DNA of 64,000 bases from contig CALYQD010000001.1 in assembly GCA_945280365.1 (NCBI GenBank), positions 124,001-188,000 on the forward strand, given 5' to 3'. The notes beneath the pieces were generated by a model that was given only the letters and a program-made list of their open reading frames with translations, searched no databases and had not been told where the DNA came from. The position numbers and the translations under genes were made by a program. Source of the stretch: an uncultured Apibacter sp. Its GTDB lineage: Bacteria > Bacteroidota > Bacteroidia > Flavobacteriales > Weeksellaceae. Shown here one piece after another: positions 1-10,585 of the stretch; position 1 is the first letter of the stretch; each line of letters opens with the position of its first letter.

Positions 1-1
1 A

Positions 2-541
2 TCATTTATAAAAAATTGGTGGATTATGCTTCTTTTAGGCATATTGTTCATTTTAGCTGGAATTATAGTAATGGTGTCTCCCACCCCATCACTAATTTTT
101 TTAACAACATTTTTCTCTGTTTCATTTCTGGTTTTCGGACTATTCGAAATCGTTTTTTCGTTAAGTAATACTCATACCGATAATTGGGGATGGTATTTGG
201 CCGGAGGAATCCTAGATTTATTAGTAGGAATTATCCTAATTTCCTCAAATATTTTTACTCAAATGGGTATTTTATCTTTTTTCATTGGATTTTGGTTAAT
301 GTTTAAAGGAGTTAGCTTAATAGGGCACTCTTTTGATATTAAAAACCTTGGAATAAGTAATTGGGGATGGCTATTAGCCTTAGGAATATTAGAAGTCATA
401 CTATCATTTATTATTGTAATGTTTCCGCCTATCGGTTTAGCTGCTTTATTAATTTGGGTTAGTATATCTATGTTGTTTTTAGGTATCTATTATATTAGTT
501 TAGCTTTTAGTGTAAAAAAAATAAAGAATAAAATAGTATAA
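2..541 (+). CDS. HdeD family membrane protein (5' end cut by window)
   Basis: Small polytopic inner-membrane protein of the HdeD/DUF308 family, a group linked in enterobacteria to acid resistance; the molecular role is not settled. About six hydrophobic helices are visible, arranged as paired hairpins, with repeats of the NWGW type at each pair. The frame is open to base 2. It reads SFIKNWWIM before the first ATG at 26, and NWW just ahead of the first helix is typical of HdeD N-termini, so the real start probably lies left of the window and ATG 26 is internal. A hairpin terminator follows. The family assignment is fairly sure, the function is not. Confidence 0.7.
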   Translation, partial: SFIKNWWIMLLLGILFILAGIIVMVSPTPSLIFLTTFFSVSFLVFGLFEIVFSLSNTHTDNWGWYLAGGILDLLVGIILISSNIFTQMGILSFFIGFWLMFKGVSLIGHSFDIKNLGISNWGWLLALGILEVILSFIIVMFPPIGLAALLIWVSISMLFLGIYYISLAFSVKKIKNKIV

Positions 542-567
542 TCATTCAATAAGTATTTCTACAATAT

Positions 568-612
568 GAAACCTTTGATATTCTTATTAAATTAAGTTCA
601 AAGGTTTTTTTA
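568..612 (+). terminator. Rho-independent terminator after the HdeD-like gene
   Basis: Ten-base arms AAACCTTTGA (569-578) and TCAAAGGTTT (598-607) enclose a 19-base loop and run into seven T. It sits 28 bases after the stop. Confidence 0.7.
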
Positions 613-829
613 TAAATAATGGAAAACTATCCTAATTTTAATTTAATCGATTTAATTACAAATCCTTATATAAAAATGACCTTATTTCGCAAAATGGCTT
701 ATTCTAAGGATCTGACACATTGACGCTTTTACTTTCTTTTTGTCATAAAACTTTTATTTGGCATATTTTTAGAAAAAAGACTATTATCAATTAGTAAAAA
801 AATAATAATAAAATTAAATCAAAATAGAT

Positions 830-1108
830 ATGTCAGAATTATCAATTAAACCATTAGCTGACCGCGTAGTTGTAGAACCGGCAGCTGCTGAAACGAAAAC
901 CGCATCAGGAATTATCATCCCTGATAGTGCTAAAGAAAAACCTCAAGAAGGAGTTGTAGTTGCAGTAGGAGCTGGAAAAAAAGATGAACCGTTAACAGTT
1001 AAAATTGGTGATAAAGTTTTATATGGCAAATATTCCGGTACGGAACTAAAACTTAATGGAAAAGATTATCTTATAATGAGAGAATCTGATATTTTAGCAA
1101 TCGTTTAA
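830..1108 (+). CDS. groES: Co-chaperonin GroES
   Basis: Cpn10 subunit, forming the seven-membered lid on the GroEL cage in the cytosol. The 92 residues match the usual bacterial length. It shows the Cpn10 opening [12 protein letters not shown], the mobile loop around residues 18-35 ([18 protein letters not shown]) and the closing ILAIV. GroEL starts 34 bases downstream, so the two form the standard groESL operon. No classical CIRCE element is visible upstream. There are TGACA/TGTCA-like half-sites at about 713-753 whose role is unknown. Confidence 0.98.
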   Translation: MSELSIKPLADRVVVEPAAAETKTASGIIIPDSAKEKPQEGVVVAVGAGKKDEPLTVKIGDKVLYGKYSGTELKLNGKDYLIMRESDILAIV

Positions 1109-1112
1109 ATAA

Positions 1113-2771
<1,659 letters not shown>

Positions 2772-2793
2772 GAATCTCAGCTAATAATAAAAT

Positions 2794-2822
2794 AAAAAGT
2801 CAGGATATCCTGACTTTTTATT
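2794..2822 (+). terminator. Palindromic terminator after groESL
   Basis: A perfect 26-base palindrome (2794-2819) has arms AAAAAGTCAGGAT / ATCCTGACTTTTT. It lies 23 bases after the groEL stop and is flanked by A and T runs, so it can act in both directions. Confidence 0.85.
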
Positions 2823-3227
2823 TTTATTACAATTCTTCCTTAAGATATTTGTAATGATTATTATCTTATCAACTTCTTCGTAAGTTATTTCAGTATACAC
2901 ATTTATAAATCTACTTAGTAATATAATTCTGTCTTTAATTCTAAAAAAGTGAAATCATTAATTATTTTATTGATTGATTAAATTATACTAGTAAATATTT
3001 GATTCATATATTTCCCATATAAATATTTTTAGAATATAATTATAATCTAATATTTCAATAATTTATTATTGAAAAAATCACTAGCCCCTACGGAAATAGT
3101 TTATTGTTAATGATATATTTATAAACTAACTAAATAATAATTCTCTTACATTTTTAACAATTGACTGAATAACAATTGCTTAAAAAAATAATATCAAAAA
3201 AATCAATTATAAAATCAATATAATACG
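2823..3227. other. AT-rich intergenic region
   Basis: About 400 bases of very AT-rich DNA between the groESL terminator and the next promoter. No coding frame, hairpin with a T tract, or repeat stands out. Confidence 0.6.
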
Positions 3228-3235
3228 TACCTTTG
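3228..3235 (+). promoter_or_regulatory. -7 box TACCTTTG for the kinase operon
   Basis: Exact match to the Bacteroidota -7 consensus TAnnTTTG, 27 bases ahead of the ATG at 3262. No good -33 TTTG was found 19 bases upstream. Confidence 0.5.
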
Positions 3236-3261
3236 TACAGTTTTTTGTGGAATATTAAAAT

Positions 3262-4188
3262 ATGAAGCATCCTTTATTTTATGCAAAAATATTACTCTTC
3301 GGAGAGTATGGAATTATAGAAAATTCAAGAGGGTTAACCTTACCTTATAACGCCTACAAAGGAACTTTACAGTTTTCAACAGAACTCAATAATGTTGAAC
3401 TGGAATCGAATAAATCATTGCATAGATTTGCTGAATTTTTGAAAACATTACACTTCCCTAAAAAATTTACAATTAACATTTCACAGTTAGAAAAGGACAT
3501 TGAAAAAGGGATGTTCTTTGATTCAAATATACCGCAAGGGTATGGAGTAGGAAGTTCAGGAGCACTTGTAGCGGCTATCTTCGATAAATATTCAGGAACT
3601 AAAATTCTACCCGCTACCATCTTAAAAACAGATTTAAAAGATTTAAAAACTGTTTTTGGACAAATGGAATCTTTTTTTCACGGAAAGAGCTCTGGGATTG
3701 ATCCACTCATCTGTTACATGAATATTCCTTTATTAATACAGCCAAATGCAGAAGTTGATAAGATTGGATTAGCAGAGAGTAAAGACGGTAAAGGGGCTGT
3801 TTTTTTAATTAATTCCGGCATGCCGGGTGAAACCGAACCTATGGTTCAGATTTTCTTTGAAAAACTTAAAAATGAAGGCTTCAGGAAAACATTAAAAGAA
3901 GAATTTATTAAATATAATAATGATTGCATCGATTCCTTTTTGAATAAGGATATGGGGTCTTTTTTTCAAAATTTAAAACACCTTTCTCTTTGGGCTTTGA
4001 ATCATTTCACTCCTATGATTCCTAGAAAATTTTTAAAAATATGGAAAAAGGGAATTGATACTAATACCTATTATTTAAAACTTTGTGGTTCCGGAGGAGG
4101 AGGATATATATTAGGTTTTACTCAAGACTATGATGCTACAGAAAAAATGTTAAAAAATTACAAAAAAGAGGTGGTATATCGTTTTTAA
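3262..4188 (+). CDS. GHMP kinase, probable mevalonate kinase
   Basis: ATP-dependent small-molecule kinase of the GHMP fold, probably phosphorylating mevalonate in isoprenoid synthesis. Residues 1-20 carry the start typical of the family (YAKILLFGEYGII). The ATP-binding glycine loop PQGYGVGSSGALVAA is at 91-105, a conserved substrate region HGKSSGIDPL follows near 147, and the third motif LCGSGGGGYILGF is near the C-terminus. At 308 residues the length fits. A UbiA prenyltransferase and a pseudouridine synthase follow on the same strand, an order I associate with flavobacterial mevalonate-kinase loci. Substrate is inferred; another GHMP substrate is possible. Confidence 0.8.
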   Translation: MKHPLFYAKILLFGEYGIIENSRGLTLPYNAYKGTLQFSTELNNVELESNKSLHRFAEFLKTLHFPKKFTINISQLEKDIEKGMFFDSNIPQGYGVGSSGALVAAIFDKYSGTKILPATILKTDLKDLKTVFGQMESFFHGKSSGIDPLICYMNIPLLIQPNAEVDKIGLAESKDGKGAVFLINSGMPGETEPMVQIFFEKLKNEGFRKTLKEEFIKYNNDCIDSFLNKDMGSFFQNLKHLSLWALNHFTPMIPRKFLKIWKKGIDTNTYYLKLCGSGGGGYILGFTQDYDATEKMLKNYKKEVVYRF

Positions 4189-4241
4189 TTACAAATAGCT
4201 TCCATTTTTTTGTATTTTTACCTGCCTAAAATCCTTGGCGG

Positions 4242-5138
4242 ATGTACCTTTCAGGAAAAAAAATATTATTAATTAATCTCTCTTTTTTGGTAAGAGTTAG
4301 AATTTTTAACGTAATTATGTTAATTCTTGCCATGTATGTTTCTGCCATTTTTTTATTTGGTGACGAAAAAGATATAATTGAAAATTTTAAAAATATAAAA
4401 CTTCATGGTATTATCTTATCTTCCTCATTAAGTGCCATGGCCGGTTATATTATTAATTTTTTTTATGATCAGGAAAAAGATATGGTTTACCGACCTATTT
4501 CCTCTATAATACAACGCTTCATTAGCAACGGGATTGCATTAAGATTTTACATCTTTTTCAATAGTATATCTTTAACAATTGCTGCCTTACTTTCTTATCG
4601 TATTTTTATTTTTTTCTTAGTATATCAATTCATTATATGGTTTTATAGCCATAAGCTCAGCCGTATTGTATTTATTAACAACTTAACTAATTCAGCATTA
4701 CTACTTTTTCCATTTTTAGCGCTATTTTTATATTATGAAAATTTTTCATCTTATATAATATACCTTTCAGAATTTCTATTTATCATGGTTCTCATAAAAG
4801 ATATCTGTAAAGACCTTCTTTCATTCAAATATGATGATTTATTTAATTACAATACCCTTCCTAATACATTAGGGATTATTCCTACTAAAATTATTTTAAA
4901 TATTCTTATTTGTATACTCATATTTATTTCAATTCATTTAACTTTTGAGCCGCATCTCTATGAAATTCGTTTATATTATTTACTAACTGCTTTATTAAGT
5001 TTGGGTTCAATTATAAGTATTTGGATAACTAAATCGGAATATATGCAAATACTAATTTTTATGATTAAGTTTTGGATTTTTTTAGGTACTATTTCCCTAT
5101 TATTTATTGACGGGAATCCCTTAACTTTGCACTTTTAG
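4242..5138 (+). CDS. UbiA-family prenyltransferase
   Basis: Integral-membrane enzyme that transfers an isoprenoid chain to an acceptor. Seven to nine hydrophobic segments fill the 298 residues. The first Asp-rich Mg-diphosphate motif is visible near residue 72 as NFFYDQEKD, keeping the N-x3-D-x3-D spacing, and a weaker second motif DICKDLLSFKYDD is near 187. Homologues in this position are often called geranylgeranylglycerol-phosphate geranylgeranyltransferase, but the acceptor cannot be read from sequence; a quinone precursor or heme is also possible. It starts 53 bases after the kinase stop and is probably cotranscribed with it. Confidence 0.75.
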   Translation: MYLSGKKILLINLSFLVRVRIFNVIMLILAMYVSAIFLFGDEKDIIENFKNIKLHGIILSSSLSAMAGYIINFFYDQEKDMVYRPISSIIQRFISNGIALRFYIFFNSISLTIAALLSYRIFIFFLVYQFIIWFYSHKLSRIVFINNLTNSALLLFPFLALFLYYENFSSYIIYLSEFLFIMVLIKDICKDLLSFKYDDLFNYNTLPNTLGIIPTKIILNILICILIFISIHLTFEPHLYEIRLYYLLTALLSLGSIISIWITKSEYMQILIFMIKFWIFLGTISLLFIDGNPLTLHF

Positions 5139-5217
5139 AAAGTCTGTATTATATAAGGCAAAGCAGCAATTAATATTTCATTATAATACATTCATTTTTT
5201 TAAATTTTTATCAAAAT

Positions 5218-5225
5218 TAGATTTG
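5218..5225 (+). promoter_or_regulatory. -7 box TAGATTTG, nearly leaderless promoter
   Basis: Exact TAnnTTTG, ending only six bases before the ATG at 5232. With a usual start 5-7 bases beyond the box, the mRNA would have almost no leader. Confidence 0.45.
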
Positions 5226-5231
5226 CAATAA

Positions 5232-6131
5232 ATGAAAAATAATAAATCATACGAAAGAAAAGGATCGGGAAGAAATGAAAAATCTCATAAAAAAGATTAT
5301 TTCAAAACCAATGACAGAAGAGAAAACAAGCAAAAAAGCAAAGATAAATTTGAAGACAGAAAAAAATTTACTTCTTCCTCTACACCATTTCGTAAAAGAA
5401 CTCCTAAAACGCCAAAGCAAAGTGATGGTACAAGACTTAACAAGTATATAGCTAATTCAGGGGTTTGCAGCAGAAGAGAAGCAGATATATTCATTCAAAA
5501 CGGGGTAGTCGAAGTCAACGGCAAAATTATTACGGAATTCGGATACAAAGTAAAACCGGGAGATGAAGTATTTTTTGACGGAAGATATATTCGCCCTGAA
5601 AAAAATGTATATGTATTGTTAAATAAACCTAAAGGCTATATTTCAACAACCAAGGATGAAAAAGCGAGAAAAACAGTATTAGACCTTGTTGCAAATGCAT
5701 CTCCTTACCGTTTATACCCCGTTGGTCGTTTGGACAGGCAAACTACAGGTGTACTATTATTAACTAATGATGGAGATCTTACTAAAAAATTAACTCATCC
5801 TTCTCATGAAGTTAAAAAGATTTATCATGTTACGCTAAATAAAAAAGTGTCCATTGAGGATTTTGGAAAATTATTGGAAGGATTACGTTTCGAAGAAGGA
5901 ATTGCCAAGGTTGATAAAATATCATATATTGAAGGTTCTCCTAAAAATGAAGTAGGTGTTGAAATTCATATAGGTTGGAATCGTATAATACGAAGAATGT
6001 TCGAAAGATTGGGGTATGAAGTGGAAAAATTAGACAGAGTTATGTTTGCTGGATTAACTAAAAAAGCATTAAAACGAGGTTACTGGAGAATTCTCACAGA
6101 CCTCGAAGTTAATACTTTAAAAATGCTTTAA
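5232..6131 (+). CDS. rRNA pseudouridine synthase, RluB/RsuA type
   Basis: Converts a specific rRNA uridine to pseudouridine. Residues 1-66 form a low-complexity Lys/Arg/Ser-rich tail, common in Bacteroidota members of the family. An S4 RNA-binding domain (TRLNKYIANSGVCSRREAD) covers about 67-110. The catalytic domain carries GRLDRQTTGVLLLTNDGDL with the catalytic aspartate at D168, then the late WNRIIRRMF motif. Whether it acts at the 23S RluB site or the 16S RsuA site is not decidable here, although RluB is more common for this arrangement. Confidence 0.9.
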   Translation: MKNNKSYERKGSGRNEKSHKKDYFKTNDRRENKQKSKDKFEDRKKFTSSSTPFRKRTPKTPKQSDGTRLNKYIANSGVCSRREADIFIQNGVVEVNGKIITEFGYKVKPGDEVFFDGRYIRPEKNVYVLLNKPKGYISTTKDEKARKTVLDLVANASPYRLYPVGRLDRQTTGVLLLTNDGDLTKKLTHPSHEVKKIYHVTLNKKVSIEDFGKLLEGLRFEEGIAKVDKISYIEGSPKNEVGVEIHIGWNRIIRRMFERLGYEVEKLDRVMFAGLTKKALKRGYWRILTDLEVNTLKML

Positions 6132-6137
6132 TTTATT

Positions 6138-7145
6138 TTAATTCGCTTTTTGGAATGTTGTTTTTTTTCTTGTAGTAAATTTATTTACTATAGAATCCAT
6201 TAATTTCTGCCAAATATATGCTAAGATTATTGCTATAATGAATGCACTTGCATTTTCAATATTCCTGGGTAAAAGAACATGGCATAAATATAGGATTTTC
6301 TCGTGGAAAATAAATAAGGTAAGGCTATGTGTTCCAAAAAATATAAGTATAGGAAATTTATACTTTTTAAATAAAGAAAAAAAGTAACATAAGAATATAC
6401 ATAAAGGTAAATTAATAAAAATAAAAGGAGATACATAATTACCATATTCTTCAAAATAGGGGGTATAATAGTATAAATAATAAAGAATGCTTACTCCTAT
6501 AAATAAACTTATTGCAAATAAAACCATGGTAAGTTTACTAAATTCATACTCCTTATTTCTAATTAGAAAATCTGCCAACCAAAACCCTATAACATAATGA
6601 GGTATTCTAAAAGTTAGATTATAAAGATAATCATAGGTATCATGCATTGTATAACTAAAAATATATGCAGCTGCTATAGCACCTAAAGTGGTTGCTGTTT
6701 TATTTATTTTAAAAAACTTATAATAAAACGGAGTTAAAAGATATAAAAATAAAAGTGCAGGAATATACCAATCATATATTTTTCCTAATCCTACATTTTT
6801 CCAATATCCTAACATAGTTAAATTATAAAATAATGAATCCCAATCCCAAATTCCCATTTTAATTGCAATTAAAGTAACGATCAAAACTATAGGATAATAA
6901 TAAGGAAGTATTCGTAATGCTCGTTTTTTGTAAAAATTAAGTATTGAATTATCTTTATATATAGAAAAGTATACGCCAAAACCGGATACTAATATAAAAA
7001 TATCCACTCCTCCATATCCTAAACGCTTGAAGAGTTCTAAAAATTTTATTTGTCCTATATAGACATGCGAATGGAAAAACATAACCCACATAATGGCGAT
7101 ACCCATTAATAGGGTTCTGTATTTACTTAGTAAATTTAGTTTCAT
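6138..7145 (-). CDS. Acyltransferase 3 family membrane protein
   Basis: O-acyltransferase of the AT3 type with about ten membrane helices, which usually acetylates a cell-surface sugar, lipid or peptidoglycan-linked polymer. The N-terminus has the family pattern: a first helix MWVMFFHSHV containing a conserved histidine, then GGVDIFILVSGFGVYFS and a KRALRILPYYYP stretch. The substrate is unknown. The start lies 7 bases beyond the mltG stop on the same strand, so it is the second gene of an mltG operon; a link to the envelope is plausible but inferred. Confidence 0.8.
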   Translation of the reverse strand: MKLNLLSKYRTLLMGIAIMWVMFFHSHVYIGQIKFLELFKRLGYGGVDIFILVSGFGVYFSIYKDNSILNFYKKRALRILPYYYPIVLIVTLIAIKMGIWDWDSLFYNLTMLGYWKNVGLGKIYDWYIPALLFLYLLTPFYYKFFKINKTATTLGAIAAAYIFSYTMHDTYDYLYNLTFRIPHYVIGFWLADFLIRNKEYEFSKLTMVLFAISLFIGVSILYYLYYYTPYFEEYGNYVSPFIFINLPLCIFLCYFFSLFKKYKFPILIFFGTHSLTLFIFHEKILYLCHVLLPRNIENASAFIIAIILAYIWQKLMDSIVNKFTTRKKTTFQKAN

Positions 7146-7152
7146 GTTTATC

Positions 7153-8175
7153 TTATTTTATGTTGATTGAATTTAACCAATTAATATATTCTTTAGCATT
7201 CTTCATATGTTCAGCCGCACTAGATGTGAAAGCATGTCTTCCGGTATTTTTTATTGCACACATAAATAAATAATCTGTATTAGCCGGATTTAAAACAGCA
7301 TCAATAACAAAGTCCTCAGGAATACATATAGGCAAAGGGGGCAACCCTTTATATTTATAGGTATTATATGGGGAATCAGTAGATACATTTTTAACTCTTT
7401 TCCTCTGAACTTTAAAACCGTATATTTTTCTTTCAGCATACTGTACAGTAGGGTCAGACTGTAATTTCATATTTTTACTTAAACGATTAAGATACAAACT
7501 TGCTATTATGGGCAATTCATCTTTTTTAACATATTCTCTTTGGACAATAGAAGCTAACGTATAAACTTCTAAAATTGATAACCCTAAATTTTGAGCTTCT
7601 TTTTTTCTTTTGGCATTCCAAAAACGATTATGAATAGCTTCAAACCTGGAGAATAATTTTTCCGGTGAAGTATTCCAATCCATATAATAAGTATCCGGAG
7701 TAAAATATATTTTTAATTCCTCTACATCTTTATATCCTTTTAATAAAGCCTGTTTCTTGAAATAATTAATAAATTTTAGAGAGTCACCTTCTAAATTCTT
7801 ACCTAAGTCGGAAGCAAATTCATATAGATCATCATATGGTTTCACCCTCAAATGAACTTCATCTTGTTTGCCTAATAATAAACGTCTGACTAATACTTTA
7901 TTATTTTCTCCTGCATATAATTTATATCTTCCTGCTTTAACCTTTTCAGGATATTTTTCAGCATGAGCGACTTTATCAAATTCCTCAATATCCTTCAAAT
8001 AAGGAGTTAACAACTTTTTTACCTGATCATAATTTGCCTGGGTTGGAATATATATAATTTTATCCTGAATGACATTGGAATAATAATTTCTTTTATAATA
8101 AGGAACACCTAATATAATTAATCCCAATGAAAATAATAAAAACAAAATTGTTATAACAATAACTATTTTCCTCAT
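7153..8175 (-). CDS. mltG: Endolytic murein transglycosylase MltG
   Basis: Inner-membrane YceG-like enzyme that cuts nascent glycan strands and helps set their length. One N-terminal membrane helix (IVIVITILFLLFSLGLIIL) is followed by a LysM-like region and the catalytic YceG domain. The conserved stretch LASIVQRE contains the catalytic glutamate, followed by LYLNRLSKNMKLQSDPTVQY. I take the ATG at 8175 (340 residues). The longer frame from 8217 would add 14 residues, but its ATG lies within the promoter -7 box on this strand, so the shorter start is better supported. Confidence 0.92.
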   Translation of the reverse strand: MRKIVIVITILFLLFSLGLIILGVPYYKRNYYSNVIQDKIIYIPTQANYDQVKKLLTPYLKDIEEFDKVAHAEKYPEKVKAGRYKLYAGENNKVLVRRLLLGKQDEVHLRVKPYDDLYEFASDLGKNLEGDSLKFINYFKKQALLKGYKDVEELKIYFTPDTYYMDWNTSPEKLFSRFEAIHNRFWNAKRKKEAQNLGLSILEVYTLASIVQREYVKKDELPIIASLYLNRLSKNMKLQSDPTVQYAERKIYGFKVQRKRVKNVSTDSPYNTYKYKGLPPLPICIPEDFVIDAVLNPANTDYLFMCAIKNTGRHAFTSSAAEHMKNAKEYINWLNSINIK

Positions 8176-8214
8176 ATTTATAATACTTAATATATATCTA
8201 AGAACTAAACACTG

Positions 8215-8222
8215 CAAAAATA
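8215..8222 (-). promoter_or_regulatory. -7 box TATTTTTG for mltG
   Basis: On the minus strand an exact TAnnTTTG lies 39 bases ahead of the mltG ATG at 8175. It overlaps the alternative upstream ATG at 8217 and so helps decide the start. Confidence 0.5.
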
Positions 8223-8280
8223 CATATTTATTACAATTTATGTAACTAATATAACAATAAATATTGTATGTATATTTTTA

Positions 8281-8288
8281 TATATTTG
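8281..8288 (+). promoter_or_regulatory. -7 box TATATTTG for aroE
   Basis: Exact TAnnTTTG, with the aroE ATG 25 bases downstream at 8313. Confidence 0.5.
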
Positions 8289-8312
8289 TTTGCAACTTTA
8301 AGTTTCTAACTC

Positions 8313-9029
8313 ATGATATTAGGTTTATTAGGAAAAAATATTTCTTATTCGTTTTCTCAAAATTATTTCACGAATAAATTCAAATTATTGGGCTTAACAA
8401 ATTATGACTATAAAATATTTGATGTTTCCTCTAAAGACCACATATTAGAACTATTTAATATTCCTGATTTACTTGGATTTAATGTCACCATTCCATATAA
8501 ACAAGATATAATAGATTTTTTAGATGAATTAAGTCCAGAAGCTGAGAAAATAGGAGCCGTTAACACGGTTAAAATTGTCGAGAAAAAAAGAATAGGTTAT
8601 AATACCGATGCCGTTGGCTTTAAAAATTCTTTAGTACCGATTTTAAAACCCCATCACAGATCTGCCTTAATACTTGGAGGCGGAGGGGCCTCAAAAGCCG
8701 TTGCTTATGTATTAAATCAACTTTCCATTCCTTTTAGCATTATTTCAAGAAGTGGCACAACTACGTATAGCAATTTAACGCAAGATACTCTAACATCCAA
8801 TCATCTAATCGTTAATGCTACTCCTGTGGGAACTTTCCCTAATATAAATGACTTTCCGCCTATACCGGTAGAATTTCTTACTTCCCAACATTTGATCTAT
8901 GATCTCATTTATAATCCTAAAGAAACAAAATTACTGCAATTAGGGAAAAAAGTCGGTGCACAGACTAAAAACGGATTGGAAATGCTTCATTTACAAGCAG
9001 ACAATGCCTGGGAAATATGGAATAAATAA
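8313..9029 (+). CDS. aroE: Shikimate dehydrogenase
   Basis: NADPH-dependent reduction of 3-dehydroshikimate in aromatic amino acid synthesis. At 238 residues it is short, as in other Bacteroidota. The substrate-binding SYSFS is at 11-15. GFNVTIPYK ends in the catalytic lysine K63, NTDAVGFKNS follows, the NADP Rossmann loop GGGGASKA is in the middle, and NATPVGTFP and KNGLEMLHLQADNAW close the protein. It is intact. From about base 8609 onward, gene and downstream DNA are repeated in diverged form at 10703-11192, on the far side of rtcB. Confidence 0.97.
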   Translation: MILGLLGKNISYSFSQNYFTNKFKLLGLTNYDYKIFDVSSKDHILELFNIPDLLGFNVTIPYKQDIIDFLDELSPEAEKIGAVNTVKIVEKKRIGYNTDAVGFKNSLVPILKPHHRSALILGGGGASKAVAYVLNQLSIPFSIISRSGTTTYSNLTQDTLTSNHLIVNATPVGTFPNINDFPPIPVEFLTSQHLIYDLIYNPKETKLLQLGKKVGAQTKNGLEMLHLQADNAWEIWNK

Positions 9030-9097
9030 AAATGATTAATACTATAATTATTTTCTGTTAAATAAAGTCCTCGAAGCCAATGCTTTTGGAAAAATCG
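8609..9097. repeat. Long direct repeat, left copy (aroE 3' end + SDR tail)
   Basis: About 490 bases covering the last two thirds of aroE, the spacer and the last codons of the SDR gene. It matches 10703-11192 at roughly 93% by eye, with a one-base insertion and a one-base deletion in the right copy. The two copies bracket rtcB. Confidence 0.9.
9048..9097 (-). pseudogene. Orphan 3' tail of the SDR gene
   Basis: The last 16 or so codons of the SDR oxidoreductase at 11143-11916 reappear here, reading on the minus strand IFPKALASRTLFNRK and a stop, with nothing upstream. In the intact gene the same place reads IFPKAQASGTLFNRK. It is the outer end of the duplicated block. Confidence 0.8.
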
Positions 9098-9358
9098 ACT
9101 CTAAATATTGAGGCTTTTTTTGGATATTTGTTTATAATCTCATTTTATAACTCTCAATTTTTATCTATCCAGTAATTTTATTATGTTGCCATTACTCGTT
9201 TTTATGGATTGAAAAAACAGCTAAAAAGATAGAGACGTTTCGATTTGTTATAAATAACATTGAATTAAATTTATTATAAACAAGGCAACCATTGATGTAA
9301 TCAATAATTGCCCTACTATTTTTATCATGACTATCGAGGATAGACTCCTCGATATCAT
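9098..9358. other. Left cargo junction and rtcB downstream hairpins
   Basis: Non-coding sequence between the left repeat and the rtcB stop. It holds an imperfect 13-base stem at 9284-9312 (11 of 13 pairs) and a perfect 8-base stem at 9333-9353 (arms ATCGAGGA / TCCTCGAT, loop TAGAC). The second lies just after rtcB on its strand and may end its transcript, though no strong T tract follows. Confidence 0.5.
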
Positions 9359-10585
9359 TTATCCCTTTACACAGATTACCTGTCGTAGTTGATGAACAAT
9401 CTCAACTAATTCATTTTGCGCTGTCATCACCGCATCAATATCTTTATATGCCATTGGAATTTCATCAATAACATTGGCATCCTTTCGACATTCGACGTGA
9501 GCAGTGGCTTTTATTTGGTCTTCAATGGTGAACATTCTTTTGGCTGCAGATCGGCTCATCACTCGTCCCGCACCATGCGAACAAGAGTAAAAACTCTCTT
9601 CATTCCCTAGTCCGCGAACAATGTAGCTTTTCGCTCCCATTGATCCTGGAATAATCCCTAATTCCCCTTTACGGGCAGAAACTGCTCCTTTACGCGTCAC
9701 AAACACATTTTGCCCAAAATGATGCTCTTTTTGCACATAGTTATGATGACAATTTACAGATTGAATATAACTGGTAAACTCAATATTTAATGTATTTCTA
9801 ATCGCCATAATAGTGTTATGCATCATAATTTCACGATTTAAACGAGCAAACTCTTGCGCCCAATTTACCGCCATAAGATAATCATCAAAATGTTCAGTCC
9901 CTTCAACAAAGTAAGCTAAATCATTATTTGGTAAATATTTATCAATAAAATAAGTTTCCATATCTTTTTTGGCTAATTTAATAAAAAATTCACCGATAGC
10001 ATTACCGACCCCACGTGAACCACTATGTAACATAATCCATACTTGTTGATTTTCATCTAAACACACTTCGATAAAGTGATTACCCGTTCCTAGTGTTCCT
10101 AAATGACAGTAATTGTTTGTTTTTAAAAAACACGGATACTTTTCTGTTAATTTCTCAAATCCTGGTAAAAGTTGTTGCCAATATTGATCAACAATTGCTG
10201 GTGCATGTTGCCAACTCCCCTGATCTATACCAGCATTTTTAGGCGTTAAACCATGTGGCACGTTTTTTTCAATCGCTAAACGTAGAGGGGCTAGATCATC
10301 AGGTAAATCAGCTGCAGTTAGTGACGTTTGTACTGCCATCATACCACAGCCAATATCTACCCCTACGGCGGCTGGAATAATGGCACCTAGAGTAGGAATA
10401 ACACTACCAATTGTCGATCCTTTACCAATATGAACATCAGGCATTACTGCAATATGTTTAAAAATAAATGGTAATTGTGCTGTTTTTAGTAATTGTTCTT
10501 TGGCTCCTTCTTCTACTGGCACTCCTTTAGTCCACATTTTTACTGGTTTTGAATTTTCAGTTTTTATTACTTCATATTGAATCAT
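9359..10585 (-). CDS. rtcB: RNA-splicing ligase RtcB
   Basis: GTP- and Mn-dependent ligase joining 2',3'-cyclic phosphate (or 3'-phosphate) and 5'-OH RNA ends. At 408 residues it has the E. coli length and is remarkably like E. coli RtcB from recalled sequence. The metal cysteine is C80 in GVDIGCGM, with further metal ligands in GTLGTGNHF and MLHSGSRG. The guanylylated histidine is H337 in SCSHGAGR, and the protein ends RQVICVKG. GC is locally high: I counted 31/60 at 9541-9600 and 30/60 at 10321-10380, against about one third in neighbours. It is flanked by long repeats of aroE DNA. Horizontal transfer from a gammaproteobacterium is likely. No rtcA or rtcR is present. Confidence 0.96.
   Translation of the reverse strand: MIQYEVIKTENSKPVKMWTKGVPVEEGAKEQLLKTAQLPFIFKHIAVMPDVHIGKGSTIGSVIPTLGAIIPAAVGVDIGCGMMAVQTSLTAADLPDDLAPLRLAIEKNVPHGLTPKNAGIDQGSWQHAPAIVDQYWQQLLPGFEKLTEKYPCFLKTNNYCHLGTLGTGNHFIEVCLDENQQVWIMLHSGSRGVGNAIGEFFIKLAKKDMETYFIDKYLPNNDLAYFVEGTEHFDDYLMAVNWAQEFARLNREIMMHNTIMAIRNTLNIEFTSYIQSVNCHHNYVQKEHHFGQNVFVTRKGAVSARKGELGIIPGSMGAKSYIVRGLGNEESFYSCSHGAGRVMSRSAAKRMFTIEDQIKATAHVECRKDANVIDEIPMAYKDIDAVMTAQNELVEIVHQLRQVICVKG

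Noticed and set aside
690..829. CIRCE operator or strong -33/-7 promoter before groES
   Set aside because: No TTAGCACTC/GAGTGCTAA pair; TTTATTTG is only an imperfect -7 box with no -33 partner at the right spacing.
8176..8217. Longer MltG start at 8217
   Set aside because: The 14 extra codons read MQCLVLRYILSIIN ahead of a normal signal-anchor, and that ATG lies inside the minus-strand -7 box at 8215-8222.
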